DNA from: Candidatus Magnetaquicoccus inordinatus
GTDB taxonomy: Bacteria > Pseudomonadota > Magnetococcia > Magnetococcales > Magnetaquicoccaceae
Assembly: GCF_004217665.1 (NCBI RefSeq)
Contig: NZ_RXIU01000012.1
Location: 1-36,168 of the forward strand
Length of the DNA stretch: 36,168 bases
Reading direction: 5' to 3'
The number at the start of each line of letters is the position of its first letter. Position 1 is the stretch's first letter. This document shows, one piece after another, positions 23,883 through 31,536 of the stretch. The position numbers were made by a program, and so were the translations under genes. The notes beneath the pieces were generated by a model, which had not been told where the DNA came from, did not search any database, and saw only the letters and a list, made by a program, of their open reading frames with translations.

Positions 23883-24792
23883 TGCGCCCCGCCCCACTCA
23901 AGCGATTACCCACAGCGCCCCCTTTGGGATCCATACTGTGCATGCCTTGTAGATAGCGGAAAAAGCCGTTGGATTCCAGGAGCAGTGTGGTCTCTTTGCT
24001 AAAAGCTTTTTCGTAGGCATCCAGAGTCCGTTTAAACTCATAAAACTCTGGATCGCGGCGATAGGCATCGGCATAGATGCGGGTGGCATCGGCATCACCC
24101 TGACCGCGCAGCTCTTGTGACTCCTTATAGGCATTGGCCAACAATACTTCGCGTTCACGAGCGGCATGAGAACGAATTTTGACTGCCTCTTCCTCACCCT
24201 GAGCACGATAGGTTTTTGCTTGCCGTTCCCGTTCGGTCTGCATGCGCCGGAACACCGCTTTGGAGTTTTCCGGGGGCAGATCGGTGCGTTGGATGCGTAC
24301 ATCGACAATTTCGATTCCATACTGAGCCGCTTGCTGATTGGCTTGATCACGAATGCGGGTGACCAGATCGGCACGAGAACCCGCAACAATCTCCATCATG
24401 GTATATTGTCCCAACACCTCACGGATGTTGGAATAGATGATGTCGCTCAAGCGCGATGTGGCACCCTCCTCATGGCGGACAGTCTGAAAATAGCGCAAAG
24501 GATCGACGATGCGCCATAGCGCATAGTTGTCTACCTTAAGATTCTTTTTGTCCGAAGAGAGTACCTCTTGGGGATCCTGGTCAAAAATCAACAGGCGACG
24601 GTCAAACGAGAGCACCTCTTGGATGAAGGGAATCTTGAAATGCAGTCCGGGTTCGGTGATCGGACGGATGGGTTTACCCAACTGCACTATCAACACCTGT
24701 TCGACCTGATGAACAGTGAAGGCGGATTGAAAGAGAATGGCCAACAAGGCAACAACGAGCAGGGTCGCTCCTTTGAGCAGTTGCAGTTTCAT
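23875..24792 (-). CDS. hflC: HflC, SPFH/band-7 membrane protein
   Basis: A subunit of the HflKC complex that surrounds and modulates the FtsH protease. An N-terminal membrane anchor (LLVVALLAILFQSAF) is followed by an SPFH domain. A coiled-coil C-terminus has the TERERQAKTYRAQGEEEAVKI stretch and the DADATRIYADAY motif characteristic of HflC. Length (305) is typical. Its ATG overlaps the hflK stop as ATGA and has AAGGAGT upstream, so translation is coupled to hflK. Confidence 0.95.
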   Translation of the reverse strand: MKLQLLKGATLLVVALLAILFQSAFTVHQVEQVLIVQLGKPIRPITEPGLHFKIPFIQEVLSFDRRLLIFDQDPQEVLSSDKKNLKVDNYALWRIVDPLRYFQTVRHEEGATSRLSDIIYSNIREVLGQYTMMEIVAGSRADLVTRIRDQANQQAAQYGIEIVDVRIQRTDLPPENSKAVFRRMQTERERQAKTYRAQGEEEAVKIRSHAAREREVLLANAYKESQELRGQGDADATRIYADAYRRDPEFYEFKRTLDAYEKAFSKETTLLLESNGFFRYLQGMHSMDPKGGAVGNRLSGAGRSE

Positions 24793-25859
24793 TGGCCGAC
24801 TCCTTTTTCCGTTGCCGAGGTGTGCCGACCAGGAAGGGGCAGGTAGGGCAGAACTCCCTGATGCACACCAGGTTGTAGCACCATTTTATTGATGTCTGGG
24901 AGAATTTTTTCCATGGTTTCCAGATAGAGTCTGGTTCGGGTAATATCTTTGGCTTTGGTGTATTCATTGAGCAGGGAGAGAAAACGGTGCACATCTCCTT
25001 CTGCCTTGGTTTGTTTGGCTGTTTTGTAGGCTTCCGCTTCCTGGATCTGTTTGGCCGCTTCACCCTTGGCTTTGGGAAGAATATCGTTGGCATATCCTTC
25101 CGCTTCATTGATGGCCCGTTCCCGATCTTCGCGGGCGCTGGCAACATCCTTGAAGGCATGAATCACCTCTTCTGGAGGAGCCACCTGTTGCAGTTGGACG
25201 GCGATTACCCGCAAGCCACTGCGATAGCTATCCAGAATATTTTGCAGGGTCTGTTTGGTGTCGGCCTGGATCTTTTCTTTGCCTGCGGTCAGGGCGGTAT
25301 CGATACTGTTGCGACCGATGACCTGACGGATGGAGGCTTCCGAAGCGTTGCGTACCAGCATGTTGGGATCACTGCTGGGATTTTTCACATTAAAGAGAAA
25401 ATTGGCTGCTCCTGCCTCTTCCATGCGATATTGCACGCTGAGGTTGATGTCGATGATATTTTCATCACCAGTCAACATCAAAGCCTCTTCGGCGACACTC
25501 ACAGTCGTCCGGCCACGGGTACGATAACCGATCTCGATCCGCTGTACTTGCGTGACCTTGGGGGTATAGACCGTTTCGATAGGATAGGGCAGATGGTAAT
25601 GGGGACCGGAATCGGTGGTCTCAATGTAGCGACCAAAGCGCATCACCACCCCTTTTTCATCGGGGGCAACCAGATAGATACCGGTCGCCATCCACAGCAA
25701 CACGATCAGGGTTCCCAGCAGCGGCCAAAAGCGCGCACCACGCATCTTGCTATGCAGGCGTTCGCGCATTTGCTCAATCAATTTTTCAATATCTGGTGGT
25801 TGGGGCGGAACTTGGCCGCCTCCCCATGGGCCGTGACCACCGCTATCGTTCCAAGGCAT
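24789..25859 (-). CDS. hflK: HflK, SPFH/band-7 membrane protein
   Basis: Partner of HflC in the FtsH-regulating complex. The Gly/Pro-rich cytoplasmic N-terminus (MPWNDSGGHGPWGGG) is characteristic of HflK. One membrane segment (FWPLLGTLIVLLWMATGIYLV) precedes the SPFH domain, and a coiled coil ends the protein with a short tail. The ATG at 25859 follows AAGGAG. An upstream in-frame ATG (25886) lacks a site. Product length is 356. It lies 33 bases after trmJ. Confidence 0.95.
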   Translation of the reverse strand: MPWNDSGGHGPWGGGQVPPQPPDIEKLIEQMRERLHSKMRGARFWPLLGTLIVLLWMATGIYLVAPDEKGVVMRFGRYIETTDSGPHYHLPYPIETVYTPKVTQVQRIEIGYRTRGRTTVSVAEEALMLTGDENIIDINLSVQYRMEEAGAANFLFNVKNPSSDPNMLVRNASEASIRQVIGRNSIDTALTAGKEKIQADTKQTLQNILDSYRSGLRVIAVQLQQVAPPEEVIHAFKDVASAREDRERAINEAEGYANDILPKAKGEAAKQIQEAEAYKTAKQTKAEGDVHRFLSLLNEYTKAKDITRTRLYLETMEKILPDINKMVLQPGVHQGVLPYLPLPGRHTSATEKGVGQ

Positions 25860-25892
25860 CTTATGCTCCTTTACTCCTTCAGGCATCCAGTG

Positions 25893-26714
25893 TTACGAAT
25901 GAGGGGGTAGTATCCCTGGTTCTTGATCATCCGTCAATAATCGATCGTGGGCTGCCAGATCAAGAGAGGCAATACGTTGGCGACGAAAGGCCAGCATCTC
26001 ATTGAGCATGCCACGCAAGATAGCCACTTCCCGTCGATCGGGCACCGCCCGCAGGAACAGGGCTTGCATACTTCCCATCATATGGCGATTTTGTTCATCG
26101 CGCAAAAAACCTATGGTCAGCAATGTGTCACGCAGATGGATAAAAAAGCGCTCCATCTCGGCGCTGGTGGCCCGTTCTCCGTCACGGTGGGGATCAAAGG
26201 CAAAACTTTGTGCCTGTTCCTGGCCGAGCAATATCTCATAAGCCACCAGCAACACTGCCTGAGCCAGATTGAGGGAGCCGCTGCCTTGATGGGTGGGAAT
26301 GTTGCAAATCCAGTGCGCACGCTGCAAGTCGCTGGTTTCCAGGCCTGTGCGTTCGGTGCCAAAGAGCAGACCCACAGTGCTGCCGGGTTGTGCCAGAACC
26401 CCAGGAAGCTGTTGGGCCAGTTGTCTGGGGGTCAGCACTGTATGTCGTTGCCCACGGGGACGATTGCTGGTGGCTACCAAAAAGTGGAGATCGGCAACCG
26501 CAGCAGAGAGATCCGGATAGAGCTCTGCTGTGTGGAGAATCTCTTGATGTCCGGCAGCAAATTGTCGTGCATCCTCATGGGGAAACTGTCGCGGATTGAC
26601 CAGACGCAGACGAGCCAAACCCATATTGCCCATGGCACGAGCCACAGCACCAATATTACCGGCGTGCGCAGGTCGGTCGAGAATGACCACAATCTGCTGC
26701 TGCAGGCTGACCAT
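25893..26714 (-). CDS. trmJ: TrmJ-like SPOUT tRNA (cytidine/uridine-2'-O-)-methyltransferase
   Basis: Methylates the 2'-OH of nucleotide 32 in tRNA anticodon loops (TrmJ activity), using AdoMet. The SPOUT signatures are present: VVILDRPAHAGNIGAVARAMGNMG at the N-terminus, LLFGTERTGLE in the middle, and CNIPTHQGSGSLNLAQAVLLVAYE for the knot. Length 273. The ATG at 26714 has an AAGGA site. It probably starts the minus-strand cluster through fabH. A 6-bp inverted repeat (26729-26743) lies just upstream. Confidence 0.9.
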   Translation of the reverse strand: MVSLQQQIVVILDRPAHAGNIGAVARAMGNMGLARLRLVNPRQFPHEDARQFAAGHQEILHTAELYPDLSAAVADLHFLVATSNRPRGQRHTVLTPRQLAQQLPGVLAQPGSTVGLLFGTERTGLETSDLQRAHWICNIPTHQGSGSLNLAQAVLLVAYEILLGQEQAQSFAFDPHRDGERATSAEMERFFIHLRDTLLTIGFLRDEQNRHMMGSMQALFLRAVPDRREVAILRGMLNEMLAFRRQRIASLDLAAHDRLLTDDQEPGILPPHS

Positions 26715-26728
26715 GCAAGGATCCTTCG

Positions 26729-26743
26729 TTGATTATCAATCAA
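26729..26743. promoter_or_regulatory. Short palindrome upstream of trmJ, possible operator
   Basis: TTGATT-ATC-AATCAA is a perfect 6-bp inverted repeat located 15 bases before the trmJ start codon. It could be a regulator site or chance. A TACAAT -10-like hexamer lies nearby on the minus strand. Confidence 0.25.
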
Positions 26744-26913
26744 ATTGTAGCCATTGTCTGCCGGGCAAGAAACAGGCAAAATAGCACCGCAGCAGAAAAC
26801 GAGACACTCTACGTGTTTCCTGGGCAGCAGGTCAAGCCCTTTGCCTGCTGTTTGCACCTGCCGGGGAGTAAAGTGGTATCCTCTCAGAGGTGGATTTTCA
26901 GGGAGAGAATGGA

Positions 26914-27975
26914 TTGAATTTACGCAACACACCATCCACACCCCAGCGGCAAGCGCACCGCCAGGGCTCTTTGCCACGCCGTTTTGCGACGCGCGGCCAA
27001 CAACCAGCAGCGGTCCGAGTCAGACGCACCACCGGTTCTGAGCAAGAGTCTCCTCGGCAGCGTCGGCGTATAGTTCGGTTGTTGCTGGGAATGTTGCTAG
27101 TTGGTGTGGCTCTGTTGCTGCTGCGCATATCCATACTCTCTATGCCGGATCTTCCCGCAATCTCCTGGCCGAACTGGTCTCTGCCAGAGTTTTCTGTTGG
27201 CAACTGGTTTGCGGGAAGCTCTTTTTTTACCCGTCCCGCTGAACAAGGGGAGAGCGTGCCCGCACAGGTTGCCGAGAGCTCCTCATGTGTCATGACGGTT
27301 GGGGCAGGTCAAAAAACCGTAGTGGGGCCCTTCAACATGTTGACCATTCCCGCAGGCCAGTATGAATTGCCATTGCCCGCATCGCCATTATATCCCTTTC
27401 TGCACCCACAGCGTCTGGGGAGTATTGTCTTGCCGGAAGCGATTCTGCTCCAGGAGCAACCGGTTTCCAGCAGCGTGTTCAAACAATATGTCGAGGATGT
27501 AGGAAAGATGCCGGATGGCGAGGCAAAAGAGGAAAGACTCTCCCATATTGGCATGTTTTGGAACAAAAAAGAGAGTGTCTCCCCGGCAGTGCGCGGTATC
27601 TCTCTGGAGGCGGCCATGGATTTCAACCGCTGGTTGTCGGAAAAAACCGGTTGCGAATTTCAGATTCCTTCCCGCGAAGAGTGGGCAGCGGCGGTGATTC
27701 ATCTTTTTCAATCCGGGGTGTCGTTACCCAAACCCAGCGATGGTTTTGATGCCACACCTTTGAAGTCGTTGTTGCAGGGGGGCAGCGAATGGACCCGTTC
27801 CACCTGTCCCATGGGCTATTATCTGGTGGGCGAAGAGGATTGGGGGGCAACTATTCGCGATGGTCATCCCTCCTGTATGCCCAATCTCTTTTCGGTGGCC
27901 GGATTTCGTACCGTTATCCATCCTGCGGCAACAAATAAACGGGATAGTGCGGAAGAGAGAAAAAGCAACCATTGA
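26914..27975 (+). CDS. Membrane-anchored FGE/SUMF1-like domain protein
   Basis: A single-pass protein with a basic cytoplasmic N-terminus (about 50 residues with many Arg), a TM (about 53-74), a Pro/Ser-rich linker and a sulfatase-modifying-factor-like domain. The domain shows PVSSSVFKQYV, then VRGISLEAAMDFNRWLSEKTG and FQIPSREEWAAAV, echoing the family PVxxVSWxxAxxYCxWL and RLPTExEWEYA motifs. It ends GSEWTRS...GFRTV. Catalytic formylglycine Cys residues are not evident, so it is probably a structural or binding FGE-like domain. GGGAGAG supports the TTG at 26914. A GTG at 26890 is the alternative start. It lies about 91 bases before the vWA gene. Confidence 0.75.
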   Translation: MNLRNTPSTPQRQAHRQGSLPRRFATRGQQPAAVRVRRTTGSEQESPRQRRRIVRLLLGMLLVGVALLLLRISILSMPDLPAISWPNWSLPEFSVGNWFAGSSFFTRPAEQGESVPAQVAESSSCVMTVGAGQKTVVGPFNMLTIPAGQYELPLPASPLYPFLHPQRLGSIVLPEAILLQEQPVSSSVFKQYVEDVGKMPDGEAKEERLSHIGMFWNKKESVSPAVRGISLEAAMDFNRWLSEKTGCEFQIPSREEWAAAVIHLFQSGVSLPKPSDGFDATPLKSLLQGGSEWTRSTCPMGYYLVGEEDWGATIRDGHPSCMPNLFSVAGFRTVIHPAATNKRDSAEERKSNH

Positions 27976-28066
27976 ATACAATTGCAAAAGATCATACCCT
28001 GATCCGGTTATGCGGCAGACTGCCCGCCAATCGGCTCATGAACTTGCCTAAGGGGGATGGAATAAC

Positions 28067-30703
28067 GTGAATAGGAAGTGGATCGATAAGCATCAGACCA
28101 TAGGAATCGCTGTACTGAGCGCTATGCTGGTACTGTTGCTGAGCCTGTCGGCAGGGGCCGAGGAAGAGTCTTCCGGCAGTTGTGCCCGTATGGATTTCAG
28201 CCGCTTTTATGAAAATGGTCGCTTGAAATGGGTTGGGGTTGCCCGTGCCGTGCGCCAGGATACCCCTTTGTTTGCTGAAGCCAATGGCAATCAACGGGAA
28301 GGCACTCTCGATTTTAACCAACAGATGGAGATCAGCGAAGAGGGCAAAGATCGGTTGAAAGTGCGTTCGCACCGCTTCAAGAAAAAAGAGCCGGCTGTGG
28401 GTTGGGTACGCAAAAGTGATCTGTTGTGCCGCAATACCCCGATCAAAAGTGATTCCGGTCTGGAGATGAAGTTTTTCATCAAAACCGATATGGTGGCTCG
28501 CAATAATGACAATCGGGAACCAACCGTGCATGTCTATCAGGATCCCGATTTGAAGGAGTGCACCGGTGGCAAAGAAAATTGTCGTGAGGGTGCCTCCCGT
28601 TTTCATATGTATTTTGTCTTTGATCAGACCGATCATGCCCTGTTGTTGGGAGATCGCTACCGCTTGGAAGAGGATGATGTGTTGTTGGGTTGGGTGGCAC
28701 GCAAGGATGGCTTTGTCTGGAACAATGCCTTCAGTTTGCGTCCCCGTGAAGATCTCAAGGCTCCAGACGGTAAAGGGCGAGGTACTGTTTGTACCTATGA
28801 ACGGCTTCCCGATGCGATCAGCCAGGATCAAAAGAGTTGTCAACCGGTAGAAGGGGGAGCCTCCTGGTTTCAATCGCCGCTGCGGATTCCGGTTTTGGAT
28901 CTGTTGAACAGCAAGGGGGAAAATGTCTCTCCCAACGAGTTGGCGGCTGGTACACACTCCACTGGGCGGCGTTTTTACAAAGTGGCCTTGGCGCGACCTG
29001 GCTTGGTAGCTCGGCGCATCGATTCGGATACTGTGGCCATCGCTCCTTCCCTGGCCAAAGAGATCATGCCGCAGGTGCAGTCGTTGAGCACCAAAAAGCA
29101 GGTAGATATCTTCTTTCTCTTGGATGCCACCGCCAGTATGGAGCCGGTGATCGATGCGGTTCGGGGTACCGAGAAGCAGGCGGGGGTAATTCAGGAGATT
29201 ATCCATTCGTTAAAAAACACACAGGGATTTCGCGAAACCCAGTTTCGTTTTGGTTTTCGGGTCTATCGCGATACCTATGCCGACAGTCGTTTGCCCAACG
29301 GTTTGGGTGATGGCATCGGCGAAGGTTTTCCCTTCCCGGAGGAGTGTGCCATGAATCCAGAGCAGCAAAAACGCTCTCTGGAAAAATTTCAGGAGGCGAT
29401 TGCCAAGGTGCAGGTGACCAGCGACGATGCCGACGATTATGAAGAAAACAGTCTGGGTGGTTTGGAACAGGCGCTCAAAAAGGATATGACTGCCTGCCCG
29501 GACCATTTGAAGCTGTTGTTCATGATCGGAGACAGCGGTTATCGGGAAAACCATCCGGTACGGGGGGCCAAATATCGCCATCCGGTGCGCATGGAATCGG
29601 TGGCACAACTGTTGCGCGGCGGCGAAGCCTCTGGTGGAAAAAGCAACAATATCATTCCCTTTTTTATTCGTACTCCCTCCCTGGCACAGCAGGCCAAAAA
29701 TCCCAATTTATATAAAAATGCCTATGAGCTGTTTGGTGGACAGGCCACTCATCTGTTGACCAGCAGTTTGCCCGCCACCAGCAAAACCAGTGAACATTTT
29801 TTCCAGATGGGCGAGAACAATCTGGTTTCGCGTGTCTTGCAGACTGTGGAAAAGCTGGCCAGTTCCGAGTTGATCAATGAAATCATTCTGGATGTGCGTG
29901 GTGGGGCGGCATTGACGGCGGTGATCGAACGCTTGCGCCGAGAACGGGTGGATATTCCCGGTGTCTATTGGCATATTCTCAAACAGGGCGCTTGTGGCGA
30001 ATTGGGTGAGCAGTGCGAACGGCGGGTATATGATACCACGCAGATTGCCTATATGGAGGCGGACGATAAAATTGTCGAAGAGTTGTGGATCAACAGCGGG
30101 GAACTCTCTTCCTGGATCCGTATTTTGCGTGGTTTTGAGGGCTATTTTGATTTGCCGGAAACCCAGTTGCGCCGTGCTTTGATCAGTGCTTTGGTGTTGG
30201 GCTTGCAGCAAGAGATTCGCCGTCCGCCGATCGATGTGGCCGGTGAAACACCAGCAGAATATGCGCAGCGCCGTGGAGGCTTGCCGGTACGCCGCCACTC
30301 TCCCTTGTTGAGCTACAATGTCAATGCCTTGTCAGCAGAGAATGTGGAACGCAACATGGATGGTCGTTTGGTGGTCATGGACAAAGAGAAAAAGCCGATG
30401 CTGGACAATAAGGGCCAGCCTATTTTAGCCGCTCCTGTCTGTGAGTTGCGCCGTTTGGCCTTGTGGGCGATCAAGTCCAAGGAGATTTTGGAGGTGATCG
30501 AGCGTGATTATTTCAAACCGGTCTATCAGGCCACCACCCATCAGGCACGGAGCTGTCCAGATGCCACGGCCAATGGACGGGCTTTGCTGAAGGTGGAAGG
30601 GGCGATTCAGCGCGAACCGTTGGGACCGGATAAATCCTATCACTATGCCCATACCTTGGGTGGACGGCGCGGTTATTGGATTCCACAGGAATATTTGCCA
30701 TGA
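28067..30703 (+). CDS. Secreted von Willebrand factor A domain protein
   Basis: An exported protein of 878 residues. A signal peptide ends near residue 31 (SAGAEE). The N-terminal third contains SH3/GW-like modules: VGVARAVRQDTPLFAEANG, then VHVYQDPD...LGWVARKDGFVWNNAFSLRP. A vWA domain begins near 345 (VDIFFLLDATASM). Its MIDAS motif D353-x-T355-x-S357 has Thr where Ser is usual. The C-terminal ~300 residues are of unknown type. A GTG start follows AGGGGGA. The stop overlaps the ABC ATPase start (ATGA), so the two proteins are almost certainly made together and perhaps act as a complex. Role unknown. vWA domains commonly mediate metal-dependent protein binding. Confidence 0.85.
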   Translation: MNRKWIDKHQTIGIAVLSAMLVLLLSLSAGAEEESSGSCARMDFSRFYENGRLKWVGVARAVRQDTPLFAEANGNQREGTLDFNQQMEISEEGKDRLKVRSHRFKKKEPAVGWVRKSDLLCRNTPIKSDSGLEMKFFIKTDMVARNNDNREPTVHVYQDPDLKECTGGKENCREGASRFHMYFVFDQTDHALLLGDRYRLEEDDVLLGWVARKDGFVWNNAFSLRPREDLKAPDGKGRGTVCTYERLPDAISQDQKSCQPVEGGASWFQSPLRIPVLDLLNSKGENVSPNELAAGTHSTGRRFYKVALARPGLVARRIDSDTVAIAPSLAKEIMPQVQSLSTKKQVDIFFLLDATASMEPVIDAVRGTEKQAGVIQEIIHSLKNTQGFRETQFRFGFRVYRDTYADSRLPNGLGDGIGEGFPFPEECAMNPEQQKRSLEKFQEAIAKVQVTSDDADDYEENSLGGLEQALKKDMTACPDHLKLLFMIGDSGYRENHPVRGAKYRHPVRMESVAQLLRGGEASGGKSNNIIPFFIRTPSLAQQAKNPNLYKNAYELFGGQATHLLTSSLPATSKTSEHFFQMGENNLVSRVLQTVEKLASSELINEIILDVRGGAALTAVIERLRRERVDIPGVYWHILKQGACGELGEQCERRVYDTTQIAYMEADDKIVEELWINSGELSSWIRILRGFEGYFDLPETQLRRALISALVLGLQQEIRRPPIDVAGETPAEYAQRRGGLPVRRHSPLLSYNVNALSAENVERNMDGRLVVMDKEKKPMLDNKGQPILAAPVCELRRLALWAIKSKEILEVIERDYFKPVYQATTHQARSCPDATANGRALLKVEGAIQREPLGPDKSYHYAHTLGGRRGYWIPQEYLP

Positions 30704-31515
30704 GTTGGGGAGTACAAATCCGCAATGCCACAGTCTCTTGGGGCAATTCGTTTAACCTGGTGGTCGGAGGCTTAAAACTGGAGAGCAATCAGATCTCTGG
30801 TCGTTTACCGGTTTTGGGGCGCAGTGGCAGTGGTAAAAGCACATTGCTGTATCTGTTGACTTTTCTTAAGCGTCCCACTGAAGGGACAGTGCGCTGGAGT
30901 TTTCCCGATGGCCATCGGGCGGTCTGGGGGCCAAAAGGTCTGGATAGCCAGGAGTCAACTTTGGATCTGACCCAAATCCGTCGGCAATGCTTTGGCTTTG
31001 CCTATCAGAACAGTACCTTGACCCCTTATCTGCGGGTGCGGGAAAATTTGCGTTATCCTTTGGAGCTGTTGGGCGGTTTTACCAAGTCGGAGATGGATCG
31101 GCGGGTGCACGCGGCCATGGATCGGGTGTTGTTGCGTGATGATCTGGGGGCGCGGGTCGAAGATACCTCACCGGAAGAGTTTTTGGATCGTTATCCCAAT
31201 GAGCTCTCTGGAGGACAGTTTCAACGGGTGGCATTGGCGCAGGCGATGATACATGATCCGCATGTACTGTTTGCCGACGAACCCACTGGCAATCTGGATG
31301 CCGATACCCGGCAAGAGGTGATGGGCTTGGTGGATCGTTGGTTGGCCAAAGGGGATCGGATGGTGATTTGGGTCACCCATCACCGCTCCGATGCGATCGA
31401 TCCACGGGTCAGTCATTGGCTGATGGTGGCAAACAACCGTTGCCTGTTGCGTTTGAAGGGGGGCAAAAAGAGCTCGAATAATGAGAGCGACAACAGCTCC
31501 ACAGCAGTAGGCTAG
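30700..31515 (+). CDS. ABC transporter ATP-binding protein, LolD/MacB-like
   Basis: A cytoplasmic ATPase with every motif: Walker A GRSGSGKS (40-47), Q-loop FAYQNSTLTPYL, signature LSGGQFQRVALAQ (about 168-180), Walker B VLFADEP (about 188-194) with LDADT as D-loop, and the switch His in WVTHH. The start at 30700 overlaps the vWA stop (ATGA). An upstream ATG (30676) would overlap more. An Ala/Asn/Ser-rich C-terminus of about 25 residues is unusual. It pairs with the permease 21 bases downstream. The class resembles FtsE/LolD/MacB, whose members use ATP to move proteins or signals across the envelope rather than to import solutes. Confidence 0.92.
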   Translation: MSWGVQIRNATVSWGNSFNLVVGGLKLESNQISGRLPVLGRSGSGKSTLLYLLTFLKRPTEGTVRWSFPDGHRAVWGPKGLDSQESTLDLTQIRRQCFGFAYQNSTLTPYLRVRENLRYPLELLGGFTKSEMDRRVHAAMDRVLLRDDLGARVEDTSPEEFLDRYPNELSGGQFQRVALAQAMIHDPHVLFADEPTGNLDADTRQEVMGLVDRWLAKGDRMVIWVTHHRSDAIDPRVSHWLMVANNRCLLRLKGGKKSSNNESDNSSTAVG

Positions 31516-31536
31516 CTTGCGACAGGCAGAGCGACG

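Noticed and set aside
26914-27975. Active formylglycine-generating enzyme
   Set aside because: FGE-like motifs are present, but no paired catalytic cysteines or neighbouring sulfatase gene are visible, so enzymatic activity is not claimed.
27992-29206. Minus-strand open frame of about 400 codons over the vWA gene
   Set aside because: Antisense shadow of a gene with clear vWA and signal-peptide features, and it has no recognised motifs.
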